Positions 1 to 15,500 are shown, numbered from the stretch's first letter. The stretch is DNA of 64,000 nucleotides from Lonicera japonica (GCA_021464415.1 CM038465.1:20119839-20183838); one strand, 5' to 3'. The notes: a model not told the origin generated them from the letters alone. Translations and numbers: made by a program.

Positions 1-773
1 CCTCTTTCCTTACTCGATACTTCACCCCTTCATTGGTGATTAACAGTAAATCTAGAATTTGTCGACCCTTAACAAAAGCTCCTTGTGCCTCCCCCACCGT
101 CTCAACTAGCACCTCCCTTAACCTTATAGATAAGACCTTGGCCAATAACTTGTAAAGACTAGTGACAAGACTTATCGGTCTATAATCCTTAAGACCTTAA
201 GTGAAGCAATCTTCTTCGGAATAAGGCAGATGTATGTCGCATTAGTTCGCGCATTGACCACCCCATTCTCATAGAACTCCTTAAACACCTTCATCACATC
301 GCCTTTGATAATATCTCAGCCTTTCTTGAATACTTCCATTGCATAACCATCCGGGTCAGGCGCTTTGTTACCTTCACACGTGTCTATGGCCTCCCTAACC
401 TCCATTTCCTCAAATGGTCTTTCTAACCATTCCCACTGCACGGCATCAATCGGAGATCAATCTAAACCCTCAAATCCCACGCAAGACCTCCTCTCCTTTG
501 AATATAATTTCGAGAAGAAACTCACCAACTCCCTCTCTATTTCTGCCTCATCCACCACCATTACCCCATCCTCCTTTTCTAACTTACAAATTAATTTATC
601 CACCTTTCTTTGATTGACAACCCGATGAAATAAATTAGAGTTCGCATCCCACTCTTTGACCCCCTCAACCTTCGCCTTTTAATTCCAAGAAATTTCCTCC
701 TTTAACAGAATTTCATCCAACTCCTCCTTTAATTTTCTTCTCTCTTCCACCAGTTCCACCCCAATCGACCCCC

Positions 774-1710
774 TTAACTCCCCATCATCAATCTCTTGAA
801 TTCTTTAAGAATTTGCCCATTCTTCACTCTAATATCGCCAAAGACATCTATGTTCCACTGTTTCATTTTCACTTTCACTAGATCCAACTTCTTTACGAAC
901 TTATAACCCTTCCATCCGCTAACCAAACACTCCTCCCACCACCCCTTGAATTTTCCCAGGAAGTCTGCATGATAAAGCCACATATTCTTAAACCGAAATG
1001 GAGTCGGTCCCCACCGAAAAGGATTATTAACCAAGATCAATTGGAAGTGGTCCGACACCACTCTAATGAGCGCCTCCTGTCTAACCAATGCGAATTCCTC
1101 CCAATCTGCAGAAAATAAGAATCTATCTAGTCTAGAATACGTATCCCCATTAGACCAAGTGAAATTAGCATTTCTCATGCTTAGATCAGTCAAATTTGAA
1201 TCTCTAATAAAGGCATCGAATTCCTTCATGCTTCTGGTCCACCTTCCCAAGTTGCCTTCTCTTTTTTCAGACGGAAATTGAATAATATTGAAATCCCCTC
1301 CCAAGCACCATATGTTCCCTTATAACCCGTTTAGATCAGCCAACTCCTCCCAAAATTTATCTCTCTCCCTATATCTACATGGCCCATAGACTCCTGTCAG
1401 TCACCATGCATCCCCTTGTAACGGCTTCAGCTTGACTAACAATGTGAACTCCCCTCTAATACACTCCTCCCCCGATAGAACTCTCACATCCCAAATAATT
1501 AAAACCCCCCTGACCTTCCCACCAATGGAAGAAAGGCCTAATCTTTGTATCTAACCCCCCACATTAGTCCGACTATCTCCCAATTAATTTCTTCTTTCTT
1601 TGTTTCTTGCAAAATCACCACTTCTGGATTCTCCCTCACCACTATCTCGTTAACCTTCCTCCTCTTCTCTCTCCCCCAACCCTCTTACATTCCAATAGAT
1701 TATCTTCATT
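774..1710 (-). pseudogene. LINE endonuclease domain, broken
   Basis: Minus-strand reading from 1710 begins MKIIYWNVRGLG, the usual start of a plant LINE endonuclease, and soon loses frame. A segment with VVILQETK then appears in another frame. The longest open part (1304-774, 176 codons) starts with GGDFN and includes FTWSNGD, RLDRFL and VVSDHFQL, the metal- and DNA-contacting motifs of the EEP fold. This enzyme nicks target DNA before reverse transcription. The frame breaks make it non-functional. Confidence 0.75.
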
Positions 1711-3067
1711 GATACTGCCTAACACCCCTCCTGACCGCACTACCCTCAACCCCTTTCTCATAATTGACGTTGCATTTTAAATTCTGCAATTCCCTAGCCC
1801 CTTTTTTGCCTCTTCCATCCTTTTTCTTCCTGCAACTCCCTTTTCGTGGTGTTGTTACGGTCATCCTTACCCCCATCCGCGTTAGAATGTTGCTGAACTT
1901 TGCCCTCTCGTGATTGTTTAATCCTGACCACGGCACCTCCCCTTGCAAACAAGTTAGCTCTCTAAATCCCCACTATGTTGTACCACCAAATTGCCTCGGT
2001 CTTCCAACACGTCCCTACCTGTCATCTCTTCTCCCTCCCTTAAATCTACCGGTAATATCAGTAATGGTGTTTGTTTTGATACATTTGGTTATTTATGTGC
2101 CTGTGCTTCCAAATACTGTGAAATTAACAGTGTTGTTATAGAGAGCATATACACCCCCCGTAATACTACTCCCCCATCATAGCGGATAGAAACCGTTAAT
2201 TCCGGTACACTAAACCTGCCATTCCTTACTATAATTTGCCATCCCTATTTAGGAGCTGAATCCGCAGTGAACTTTGGAGGCCCAGCGCTCATTCTTGACA
2301 GCCACCCTCCACCTTTATCCTGATAAAACGAGACATTGCTATTATCCTCTTCTGAATTATAATCGTCACCATAATCATCACCCTCAAACTCGGAAAGATT
2401 TCCAAACTGAAACCCAGTTTTCGAAGTATCACCCTCTTCTGCCCTATCTGACGTTAAATCTTCGTACTCGCTTACACCTTCCTCTTGCCTCCCCTCTCTC
2501 TTCGATAATGCCTCCTCCCATTTTTTAATTATTGCATCATCATTCTCCCTTTTTTGTACGCAATTAGCCTTCAATAATATCCCTTTCCTAACTTTGCGTC
2601 TCTGATAAAATTGTGAGAATTTTTGGGGGAGCCCATCTAAATTTTAAAAGACATCCTTTCTCCTTATATTTCTGGCCCAATATCACATCATCGGCTCCCT
2701 GCACATACCTCTCCTCGATTACTTCCGGCTGCCTTATAGAGGGCCCGACCAATTGCCTGGTCCGTCCCTTAAAAAACTCATTATGCCCATTGCTTTTGAG
2801 TGAATTAATCTTGCCTGCACTAGCTGGTCCAACCCCTACATTACAGCACTCAATCTCTTTCCATTTCCTATAATTCTCGCTAATTCCCACACTATCTTCA
2901 AATACCACACTCTTAGAACTCCCTTCATTATTCTCATGCATTATCATGTGAGTACTTTTCTCTAGACCTCCATCTATACTGGCTACATTTACGATCCGTT
3001 CTTCAGAACTACGCATTTTCTCACCATCGTTTCTTAGATAAATTTTGCATCGATTAAACTTACCCAA
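1706..3067 (-). pseudogene. LINE ORF1-like region, broken
   Basis: Three minus-strand open stretches (3067-2588, 2574-2245 and 1948-1706) lie directly before the endonuclease. They are polar and acidic, with an E/D-rich stretch at 2480-2330. I see no zinc knuckle. Position and composition fit the C-terminal tail of a plant LINE ORF1 protein, which binds element RNA. The assignment rests on position rather than a motif. Confidence 0.5.
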
Positions 3068-3415
3068 GAATGGTGGGAATTTTTATCTGGTTCGTTTCTA
3101 AAGATTCAGATTGGATAGAACTTTGAGGCTGATTGTGAATTCTTCCTCCCCTATAGACATATCAATTTGTGCCAGAATTCTTCCTCCCCTACATTACTAT
3201 TCTCTATTTGTCAATAAATAATAAACAATTTTACCAGACAATAACTATTTACAAAATATATGTGAAACCAATTAAAGATAAAGCAATGTCTCCTACATTA
3301 ATTAATAATTTTGTTGATAAAGTTTACTACTATGTATAACAAGATGTGTTTATGTGACAAGTATCCAACGAAAGTAATTGAACTTCAAGGAAATGGGGGA
3401 TAAATTAAATTAAAC

Positions 3416-3573
3416 CTTTGGTGATAAATCATTGTAGCGATCGTCACTTTCTTCAGAAGCAGTAATCGTTGGCCAAAGTGAGGCACATACTATTGTCCCA
3501 ACAGACATCAGCCATAAGAATGCCACTGAGGGATCAACAATCGGTGATTTGGGTGAATACAACAGGAGCTCCA
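3416..3573 (-). CDS. SPPL exon 5: lumenal linker and first membrane helix
   Basis: The acceptor is CATTGTAG|TGGAGC and the donor CCAAAG|GTTTAA. It codes VELLLYSPKSPIVDPS, then the membrane segment VAFLWLMSVGTIVCASLW, then TITASEESDDRYNDLSPK. The phase matches exon 4, which lies 7.8 kb upstream. The exon sits between a LINE (1-3067) and intron 4, which contains three more LINE remnants. It ends in phase 0, so the next exon lies left of the LINE, outside the window. Confidence 0.85.
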
Positions 3574-6500
3574 CTACAATGAAATAATAAATGGTTAGTG
3601 GTATCTATATGGCATGAAAAACAACCACGCAAATTGAAAGTACACGCACATAACATAGAAAAGTAAGTGCTTATCCAAGATGAGGTTTTTTGTTAAAGTG
3701 GGCTAGTTGTGAAAAAAACATTAAAAATAAAATGATTGGCACATATATATGATGTGGTTGGATGGTATATCCCCAAAACACTGCACAAAACTATACATGA
3801 GGTGCCGCCTCCGTGTGGAGGTAGGACCTCGAGAGGGTCCCACATGAAATGTAACAAATACCATTTTATCCAACAAGGTCGTGTACGTGCCCACAGATAA
3901 GTGTATCATGTAATGTTCCCTTCTTGTTGCGCCAAGCAAACTGTTATATGTTTGATGATTTGGGAAAGCAATTGAACTATGTGAATACTTTGAACTAACC
4001 TTCCTAACTTGGAAAATGATTTTAAAATAGGAACGTAACTTTATGATAAACCAAGAGGCACTTTTATAATTAACCCACATTGATACGAACCACGCCAACA
4101 ACGTGATAAAGGGTTAATTAAAATGACCCTTTGCTTATATGAGTGAGAATAATTATTGCTATAAAGAGATGTGAACTGAAGACGCCAAACATATAGTGAC
4201 AAGTATGAAGGCCACGGAAAACGATAAGTTGATAGTTCTTTAAGAACCAAGAGAATTTAAAAACTTCAAATTTTATTAATGAAAACTTACACCAAATGGA
4301 ATGGGATGGAGAGGTATTTATAGTTGTTACTAAAGTCTACATTCAATCCCACCAATTATATTGATTATCACACTATAGAGTCAAATGGCAAAGCTTTGGG
4401 TTAAAAAAATTGCGTAGGAAATAGTCACTACCTAATCAGTAATTAAACCAAGAGGCACTTTTATAATTAACCCAAATCCCCATAGCATCCATTGAGTAGG
4501 TTGCACATGATTAAGTGCCACCAAACGCTAGTATACGATCTCATACTCTGCATGATGGGAGTGTGCATTGCACCATTGCATGCATATTTTAATAAAATAT
4601 TAATCCCTACTTTCTATATTGCATGCTTTTGTGGATTACTAATTGTATTTTTCTAAACGAACATCCTTACTAGTTCTGACTGAGACCATTTGGCTCACCC
4701 CAACTAACTTTGTATATAGAATCTAAAGCGAGGATTTTGGGACCATGCAACAAGTGAAATAGTAGATGGATTTAATACATCCCAAACAACTACAAAATCC
4801 TAATATCTACTAGCAAGTCCATACCACTTCCTTTAAGATTCAAGCAAGATAAGAAGTTCTTCAAGGCTTTGATCTCCATCACATGGATTTAGAATGGATG
4901 TGGAAGCTTAAATCCAATTAATGTTAGTAGAGTGGAGTGGCTTGACCACTTGATAGAACATTTGAGGAGGGACATAAATGGATCAAGGAATGTAGTGGGG
5001 GAAATCCCCAGGCCCTGATGGATAGATAATGGCAATTTTTCGAATAATATTGGCACACGATTGAAAGGGATTTTCTGACATTTTTAAGGAATTCTATTGG
5101 AGTGGAGTGGTCAATAATTGTACAAATAAGACAATCATTTGCTTGATTCCAAACAAGGTGAGTTTATGCAAGATCAAGGACATTAGGACTAATAAGTATA
5201 GTGACAAGTTTAAACAAGATTTTGGCAAAAGTCCTTCCTTTGAGATTAAGAACAGTGTCGGATGAACCCATCTATGTGTAATGGCATTTATAAATGGTAT
5301 CCAAATCTTGGATTTTGTGTTGGTAGCCAATGAGGCGGTTGATGAATATAGGATAAAGAAGAAAAAAAGGGTGGTATTTAAAAGATTTTGACAAGGACTA
5401 TGATGATGTGGATTGGGAGTTGTCGATGAGGTGTTGGAGAATAAAGGGTTTCCATGATAGATAGAGAAGGTCGATTAGGGATTGTTTGGTATCGACTAAT
5501 ATTTGGTTTTCTTAATGGAAGAATGAGAGGAAAGTTTGGGGCTTCTAGAGGTTTAAGGCAAGCTGATGGCTTGTCACCATTTTTATTTAAATGCATAGTG
5601 GACACATTGGGAAGGTTGATAGTGGCATCCCGAAAATGTCCGGGTCGAGTTATGGCTTTCAAATTAAGTTATGAATTCATTCTTCAAATGAGAAAAAAGG
5701 GACTATGGCCCAATGCAACTTATTCGACCTCGGGTTCTCTGACTGGTCAGCTACATCTCCATGTATTATTCCTTAACTTCAAAGTAGATATATCTCAACA
5801 AATGGTAAAGCTAAGAGCATCTCCAACAATGCTCTTATCTTAGAGAATGCTCTCTAAAATTGAGCGCATTTATAGAAATAGAGAGCATTATTCAATGATC
5901 CACTCCAACCATAGTACCGCGCTCTATTTGCAATATATTAATTTTTCCTTGTTTTTCTTTTTTGTATACAGTTATTTGAGGGAGTGAAGAAGTTGCATAT
6001 CAAAGTAGGACCTACTTTTATGATATTAATATATGAAAAAGAGAACCAAAGTGGTTAGCTAGATTTGGAGAGCCAAATGAGGCTCTCTGTTTTTGCTAGC
6101 TATTATAGCTCGTCTTTTGGAGCACTAATTTAACCCCTTCACTCTTTATGGTAGATAATATGAATGTAATAGAGAGTTTCTTGGAGAGATTTAAAGGACA
6201 TAAATTCCATAGACTCTTCAAAGACATTCCCAGAACGATTATGGAGTTCCACCCGTGGTCCTTTAGAACATATTTGATTCAAACAATGGCATACCAAGAG
6301 GATTTCACATACTCAAAGCACGGATACTTTCAACAATATTACCCACCACCCTTTGTCTTTTTGGTTTGGAGGACTATGTTCCAGTTTATTAAATGATATT
6401 TTGCCTTTCGATCAAATTTCTTCTAATAATGAATACCAAAAGGAGTTTTCACATACTCAAAGCACGGATACTTCCTAGAACGAGGCTTACCCATATTGGA

Positions 6501-9500
6501 TACCGATACTCTTGAATACATATCAAAAACTTACTTTTACCTATCCATGATTAATGAATAAATACTAAATTACCAACACTTTGGAGAAACTTTGGATACG
6601 TATCGGATGCTACATATCTGTAATTTAATGAATAAATTTGTAGTTCCTGGTGCAATTGATACTTTTGAAGACTTGCAAACATGTAGATAAGAAACAATAT
6701 ATATTTTGTTGTGACTTTTAGCATGACAATGAAGTATAACTACTAAGAAAAATCAACTGAAGATTATATCAAAACAAAAGTAGGGCTAGAAAATATTACA
6801 TTACATGAGTGGGTAGAAAGTTGGTACCCTTTGTGAAGTTTAATTACTAATAGCTTGATATAATGCTAGTTGGTAGATTTCATAATGTATCTATATACAG
6901 TAATAATTTTTTTTTCGATCGGAAACAAAGCTTATATTGATCGACAAAATCAGATACAAGCAAAGGGGCTGGAAGTGGATGAGGAATCCACAACCAAGCA
7001 CACTAGAAAACAAAAAAAAAACAATAAAAAAAACATTAACATCCACAACAGCACAAGCACAAAATAGACATAAAGCCCTACTAAATTCAAAACTGACCCC
7101 ATGCCCAAAAACCAGGCCCTAGCCCCTAATAACTCAATCATACTCCTAGGCACTAGGCAAACCTCTAAAACCTAAATAAAACTATTGTATAGCCAAACCC
7201 CAATCCCTAGCAAGATTCCAAAATTCTTCGAAGAAAATGCGCATAGTGAACCCAGATTCTTGATTATGTCCCAAGGCTTCAGTAATTCTTCTTCAGATTC
7301 TTTAAAAATTATCTTATTTCACTCTCGCTAAATACACCACATCACAGCCATGCAACTACACCTCCATAATGTTTTGCATTTCTTTTTGTCACATATGAAG
7401 AACCACTTGATAGTAAGCAATTCATAACAAGAACCCGGAAATACTGCAATCAAGTCGAATTCCTTTCGGACCTTGTTCCAGATTGCTTGAGCAAAAGAAC
7501 AGTTTAATAACAAATGATCAATGTTCTCTCTGTCCTGCTTGCACAACACACACCATGATGGAGATAGATGCATAAAAGCCTTCTGAATTGAATTAAATCC
7601 AATGTGTTGACTTTCCTTAATACAGCTAACCAGACCAGAACACGAACCTTAGGAGGAATGCCTGATTTCCAAATCATTTCCCCTAGAACAACTAGGAATT
7701 TAAAAAAAAAACTTCTCCGCGAACATTCCATTTCTATCTTCTCCCCAAACTCTACTATCCTCCTCATCACGGGACACTTCAACACCATGTAAACTTCCTA
7801 ACATAGCCCTATAATACTCCTCTTCTGCTTCAGTAACATTCCTTCGCAACATCACATTCAAAGAATGACATTGGGTAGATTCCCAAAAGAGATTATCAGC
7901 AACCATAGCCCTCAGATTTTGCACTACTCTGAACAGTCCAGGGAAATGTTCCTTTAAAACCATATCACCAACCCATCTATCCAACCATAATTTTGTTCTC
8001 GACCCATTGCCAACTCGATAATTCACATTAGCCAAGAAGGGCTCCATCCCTTTTGCAATTGCCTTCCAATGGTTTCTAAAAGTACCTCTGCTTACTTTGT
8101 TCACATCCCAACCATTTTCAAGCACTCTGTATTTGCTTTTGATGATCCGGTGCCAAAAGGCACTATGTTCCTCTGGAAATCTCCAAAGCTATTTGCCAAG
8201 CAATGCTTCGTTCCTTTTGATCAGGTTGCCAATGACAAGCCCTCCCATCTCTTTGCATTTGGATACCATTTCCCAATCAACTAAATGATTTTTTTTCCTT
8301 ATCCATTCCCTCCCACAAAAAACATCTCATTAATTTTTCAATTGTCATTGTATCCTTAATGTATGCGTATCCTATTTCTTCTAAAAAGGTCATCTCAGTG
8401 TATCCAAATCGTATCTTAATTTCTGCTTCTTAGTTCTTACTCCTTGTGTGCCAATTTAAACATAATACTTTCCCCCAATTAAATTGAGTAAACTTACAAT
8501 ACTACAACAAGTGATTAGTGGATTCACCGGCTTCTTAGGATACAATGCAACAAGAAGGAGAATCAAAAGGTATAGTTTCTTTGGAACAAGTGACAATCTA
8601 TTCCATGTCGCGAACCACCTATTAGAGGAAAACCAATTTTCAAACAAAATCATATGGTTCAAAGACTCGTGAATAGCTCTACTTCCCTATCTTTGAGATT
8701 TCTATGGAAGGAAGGATACTAATAAAATGAGTTGAATGCATTCCAAGAGATTATGTAGGTGATCAAGCAGTTAATATTACGAGGAACTCTATATAGGAGG
8801 GAACAAAGATGATAGTGGTTGATCACAAATCCAAGCATCTACCCAGCAACGTCTTATATTCCCCATCCCAACATTGAGGCGAATAAATGTAAGAAAAGAT
8901 TCAAGCCCAATGAATATGGACTTCCAAGAGGTTACAAAGCAATCCTCTATTTACTACCTTGGAGTCCCATCTACAAGAATGAAAACCATATTTACTTCTA
9001 ATTATTTAACACCATGGAGAATCTCGTTCAAATGGAAACTTGGGAGCCAAAAATTCCCCAACACGTCCACTACCAACTTAAGTAAAACAAAGATAAAAGA
9101 TCCTCATGCCTCAATCCGTCGAGATCCAACCCTTTCCCTCGGCAGCATTCACACGGACTGCAAAATTGGCTGAAACTATCCACCCACGCATCCCTTTTTC
9201 CAATCTTTTCTTGAAACTCTGTTCCAACACAATGTCAAGAAAAAACCCATATAATTATAAGCTATGATGCTATCTTGAACTCAGTTTTTGAAAACCAATA
9301 TTTTCTACTCCAAACTATTACTCTTCCACTGCGTCGTTTGGAAACAATACCAAGACTAAAATGTGTCTTTCGAACAGCAGCATATCTTCAGTTCTTCACA
9401 AATAGTTTCACCCTCTTTAAATACTTTTGTCAGGAATCAAAACAAATGCAAGTATTTTTAGTCCCTTTATCCAAAATTTCATTATCTCCTATTCAACAAC

Positions 9501-12500
9501 TTCCCACGCTCGTTGAAAACAGTCAAAATATAACCATCCAGCCCTGGTGATATATCTCTAGAAGAAACTCATCAAATCATGATGACCAGAACTCTCAAAT
9601 CTATATCCTCAAACTTGAAGGTACAAAGAGAATTGCCAAATTGGTATAGGTCTCTCTCAGATCCTGCACGATTTGAAGTGATGAGTTAAAGACTACCATC
9701 TGATGTGCCCCATGGACGGATCTATCTATACTCTTATAAACCTGACCACCCATTCCAACCGCCAGTCATGTCAAACTTTTGGAAGGCCTATTTTACCCCT
9801 GCAAGTTTCTTAATCACAAAAGATTTGCTTGCAACAGGATTTGAACCTTTGCTACTAAGCAACCTACACTCAAATTATATGCATGCGAGTAGCACATGCA
9901 TCGGCTGTGCAGGTAGTGTAGTGCTAGATGAAGGTGGGACACTTCAATTTTTTACGTTCGCCCTAATAATTTTTGTGGATTTCAGATAGTGTGAAACCTT
10001 TTCCATTAACAAACAAACGTGGTCAAGGTCTACGTGCTACAAGTGGTTATCACAAACATTACAACAAAGTGATTAATTTGTTGCGTGCGAGGTTTAGTTA
10101 CATTCTTTTATACAATCGATAGATAGATTCGTGTAGTTCAAGGACAAAGACGGGGGCAGGGCTTGATCTTGGCCACCTTGTGTGAATACTCACACTTTCA
10201 ACCACTTAAGCTGAAGCCCTGACCTAGTAGTTACATTATTAAAATAACGCTATATCTAAAAATGTACATAGAAAAAGTAAGCAAAAACTTATATATTAGT
10301 GAAAAGATGTGCAAAAAAAAGGAGACAAAATAATATGCCAAATATCAATGACGTATCAATTTATGTATCAGTTATCTTTTTTCTATCTTGTATTATTTTA
10401 AATAAGTTTATATATATATATAGTGTTTTAGGGTACAATTAAATGCATTCTACTAGTAATTTGGCGGTACAAATGTGTCGGTAAAGCATTAAAAATGTCA
10501 CACAAAATTATCCCATAAGCGCCATTATATATTCTTCCATGCCAAATGTGCTTTTAAGACACAAAGAGTCTTAGTTCTCATGCTTTGACCTTATTAATCA
10601 CCCTAGTGTTATGTTCAAACGATTATTCATAAGCCGACTCGCTACAAGGATTCGCCCACATCTGATGTAGCTTTTTCTTAGATGTCAAGTTTATGCACCC
10701 TCTAGTGGTTTTATAATAATGAGAAAATATATTTCTTTTGCAAAAACAAACTAATTCAAACCTTTTGTTCTTAGTAAATTTCTAAAAGTCATAAACATGG
10801 GGCTATTATTTTGTATATCTTCATTACACTATTATCTCTCTAAAACTCTGTGTTTTTATCCGTCAAGTACAACATAACTTCTAAAAGCATTCGTCTATAG
10901 GACCAGAACCCTACATGGACAAATGCTCTAAAGCATCTATATTCTCTCTCCCCTGCCTGAATGAACTAGCTCCTTTTCGTTTGACTTTCTTCTCCACATA
11001 CAACGGGTGTCTAATTCTGTAGATTTCATTTAAACCAAGGGTATGTTAATTTGTTTTTAACCTCTGAATGTCAAAAATTCAGACATCAGAGGTGAGTTAA
11101 GGTATTTCTTTTGGTTAAAAATTCAGATGCAACTGCTTAATGTGATTAAGGAAGTCTGAATGGTTGTATAATACCCTTTTTCTACTGAACTTAGTCTTTT
11201 GGTCTACTAAAAATGACAAAATAGTGAAAGTAATACGTTGACAACAAACAAAATTTTCAGGTTCAGGCTAGAGACTTTAGATTCACTATTTAAACTTAAG
11301 TTCAGAGTTTAGATTATGACAACAAAACAAACGCCACCTAAGAACTGAATCATAGAATAATTTCAGCAGAAAAGAGCTCAAAAATTAGACAAACCCCAGA
11401 GCTTACCTTTGCGTCCATCAGCGATTGATTTTTGTAACGGATCTCCATCCAACTTTGACAGCATGACAACAGGTATTGTTACATTTATATGAGCTTCATT
11501 ATCAGAACATCTCATGTCAAGAATACCTGCAGAAGGCCAAAGAGGGGGAGAAGAGGAATGAACCTGATCCATTACAAAATATAAACAAATAGTAGAGAAA
11601 AAAAAGAAAAAACAGAGAAACAAACAAATAGTAGAGATACTATCGTATATGAGATATCACATAGAGAAAAGTGTGCCTTCAAAAAAGGTATCGACCTTTT
11701 CCTTCATTTATTATTATCAAGCCTGCTGCACCTCCTGCTTGTGCAACTAAACTCTTAGTTGTGAACTCACAATCGCCACGTGGTGACAAAGCAATAGAGC
11801 CAGTCAACTGTCAAAAAATATAATAAAAAAATAAGAAGAATATAATTGAACAGAAATTGCAAGTATTGCTATGACGATTTATAACATAGTTCTTATATAC
11901 CCCAGAAATTGCTTTCTACCGAAAAATTTTATACGACTGGCATGTTTGACGCAGCAGATAATTAGGTCTGGTAGGATTACTTAATCCCATCCAAAAAGGA
12001 TAAAACAATCCCACCTTAAGGGGGATTGTTTAATCCCTCTCCCACTGGGATAAGAGGCCTTTGTAGGATATAATCCACCACGATATCCAATCGTGATCAA
12101 CACCAAACATAGGATAGGATAACTTTATCATATCTCAACCTCTTATCTTGCACATCAAACACAACCTGCGAAAAGGCTTGAAAGCAAAATCCATATTAAA
12201 TCAATAGGAAGCCTTTAAAGACTTGTTCAGTTCAGAGGATTTAATTTTGAAAAGGGAAAAAATTATTAAATTTCAACCAGACATGAACCAAACTAATAGA
12301 AAATTATTATTTAAGAACATTGTTTAGTTTACCTTCTCAACTTCTTGACATTCAAAAGAAAATGGTACGAGAAAAAATCAAGATTCAAGTAAAATTCACA
12401 TAAGTTTTCAATTACGGTTAATGCAATGAATTAAGCTCAAGAAAGAATATTGTAACAAAACCTTTGAAGAGGAAGAGGAACAACTGTTTACGGGTTTTGG

Positions 12501-15500
12501 AAGAATGGCAGGCAGCCTAACCCCATCTTTCTCACTAAGGGGAAATCTAGCACCAAATGACCCACTTAACGCAGCCAATGTTTCACCTTCAGCGCCATTA
12601 ACCCAATTTTTAACCTTTACCTGAAAATGTAAATTCATGTGAACGAAGCAACTTTAACATACATACGAAACATATATTTAACTAGCAGCTACATAGCCCT
12701 TGGCTAAAGGAAATTAAAAACTGGATACATGCATTATATAAATATATAAATACTCACAATAATGAATAGTACATTCATTGACTTTTCATTATGTCTCGTT
12801 TCATCGCTGTAAAACTAGAAATGAATGTTTACAAGACTCCAACGCTAGACTGAATTTAAACAAGAACGATTAATGGATAACAAAAGGAAGCACCAAATTT
12901 TGCAACCTGCTATATAACAGCCACTTTATCATCATTAATTTTAGCATCATCACGGTCCAATATAATAATCTCCCAATTTAGAGTAAAATCATCACTTCTT
13001 AACCTTACTAATCAGCTATAGAGAGAAAATAGACAAATCATATTTGCATGCCTCATCTTGTACCCTCTCTCAATTTTCTGGCAAGCAAAGTATAAAATGA
13101 AGTGCTCTAAAATCTTAAAGTCTCTTCGCAGATTAACTCCTGAAAACTTTCATCGCCTGATAAATAAAATGATTTTTTGCATCTTAGGCAAATTCTTATT
13201 GTTGAGGCAATAAATCCCACATCAGGAAACGAGGTCCTTCCAAAGAAATATATAAGAATTAGGGGCTACTCCACCCATTGCCAATTGGTTTTGGGTTGGA
13301 TGCTACAAACTCTTATACTTCTATAGGCAATCCCGGATAGTTGGAAAAAGGCTTAGATAATCAAAAAGGAAACTTAATTACATATACATTATCATAAATT
13401 GGCATTAACTTTGTTTTAGTATTGAGAACCATACATCTATTCACATTACTTTATTTTATTGAGAATCGTACACGTATTCATGCGTACAAATGATAATTGA
13501 CCCATGAAAAGTTTCACTTTTAAGGGCCAAATTGAATTATCGAAGGTGAAAGTCAATATCTATTCTCTATATGTTTGGTTTATATCTATAACAAAGCAAG
13601 TAAATGGAACAAAACATTTAAGGGACACTTTTTTTTAACTAAATCTATGCGAGAGAATGCCAAAAGATAGTGGAAGCCGTGGATATAGGATGTATATGAA
13701 AAAGGAGTGACTAAAGAACATCGCAACCCGAAAAAGGGGCCTACCAAAAAGCAGCAACTCCCTAAAACCGCACAAGGGACAAAGGAATTACATCTACTTC
13801 CCTAGCACAAGATCCACAGAAGATCAAAAAAAGAATTCCAGATTTAGGAACAACTGAAACAATCAAATGAATAAATGACTCAACAAAGGAAATCAGGAAC
13901 ACAAACAGTCAAATTGACTGAATATCTGTAGTTCTATACTATATATTGAACAGATTGACAAGGTTTGGCATATACACAAAATTACAAAGTTACCCCTTTG
14001 CATTGGAAATTATTATAAAATAATGCTAAGGGGGATTTGAACTCATTACTTTCAACATGAAAAGCATATTTAATTAGCACTGGACCAAATGTCATTACAT
14101 GTTCTTAATGTGAAGAATTACCAAGTATCCTATTGCACAAGAGTGTGCCCCTGGGCTAGTATATATGAAATCATATTTAGAAATTAAGATGGCCTTCCTC
14201 CTCCTAAATTTGAACCTCAAACCCATGTGCAAGGACCATTTGAGGCCAATCCATGGCACCTATGGCATGTGGGGGAAAACTAAAATATACATATTGCAAG
14301 CGCACAAAAAGTTATCCTTTATTTATTTTTGAACCTGGGGAGCACAATTACAGTACTAAAAAACTAGCATGCAAACGGAATATGTGTTCGAAGCACTATA
14401 TAAGTAAAGCATTAAGGTTTCAAAGCTCTCAAGTCCCCAGCAATTGTAATACATGTCATATAGGTTACAGCCTTTCCTTTTCAATTTCATTCTTCAATCA
14501 AAATACAGTTATTGTGCTCCATGATGGCACCTTAACAAGGTATAAATGCCTTATTTTCAATGAATTACACATCATAAAGCAACCCCATGTTCAGTATATT
14601 TGCAACTAAATTGTCACCGCTAATTGAATTACACACATCGAAAAGCACGCATTTTATATCTTTACCAATTTTTCATCCGGATCAAGATAAAGTGGAGTAA
14701 AAAGTAATGAAAAATGGAAGTTCATACCAAATCAAATGTATTTGGAGCAGACACAGAAAAGAGTATCAATTTAAGGGAAAAGGGCTTCTAAGTAAGTCGA
14801 TTAAAGCATAAATATAATTATGCCCACTTTATTCTAGGTAGCCGTAACACCGATTTTAAAAAGTAAAATGCTATCCAAAATAATGTCTTGAGATTCTACC
14901 AACAACCACACCACATGACATTGTAAAAATACCTAAGAGAAAAATTCGTCATCTTCCTTTAACTCTTTCCCTTTTGTTACTAAGACCATGTATGTGTGGT
15001 ATCTATATGTACACAATCCACTCACCCAACCCCCTTCCCCGACAACTGATGTTCCAGCATAATTGTAAAATGATTTTGTTTATTTGCACTAAATATTGCA
15101 GTAAATATGAAAACTTTAGGCAATATAAAAAAGTAATAACGTGAAAACTTGCTATTCCTACTTGATCTTTGTTTGACCAACCACGACAACGAAATCACTA
15201 TTTTCTGCTCACAGTGAAGAGAGAGAGAGAGAGAGAGAGTTATTCCTCCAGCACCTAGTGGCCAAACAATATAATATTCATCAGTGGGCATCTAACACAG
15301 TAGTTCCATGTGCAAATTTCCTTGGGATTTGGAAGTCTACAAGGTAATATTATACTGACTGTTGAAGAGTATGATATACATTGTTTGCCTACTACCCAAG
15401 AGCTTAAGCTTTCGGGACAGATGATACCTAACATGGTATCAAAGCTCACGTTCCACAAGGTCTCGGATTCAAATCATTCTACATGCATTTGTTTCCCCCT

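Larger units (their letters stand above)
1..3067 (-). mobile_element. L1-type LINE in SPPL intron 5 (left end outside window)
   Basis: Read on the minus strand the order is an acidic ORF1-like tail (3067-1706), the endonuclease domain (about 1711-774) and the start of the reverse transcriptase (773-1). The RT part contains a KDYRPISLVTSLYK-like segment at about 200-120. The element is broken by frameshifts and stops. The RT catalytic part and 3' tail lie left of the window. It is the same family as the LINEs at 32371-35554 and 35827-38893, since the EN-to-RT linker is clearly alike. Confidence 0.8.

Noticed and set aside
12408..12638. 76-codon frame as a separate small gene
   Set aside because: Only 12620-12462 is coding, as SPPL exon 2. 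The ends of the frame are intron sequence next to good splice sites.
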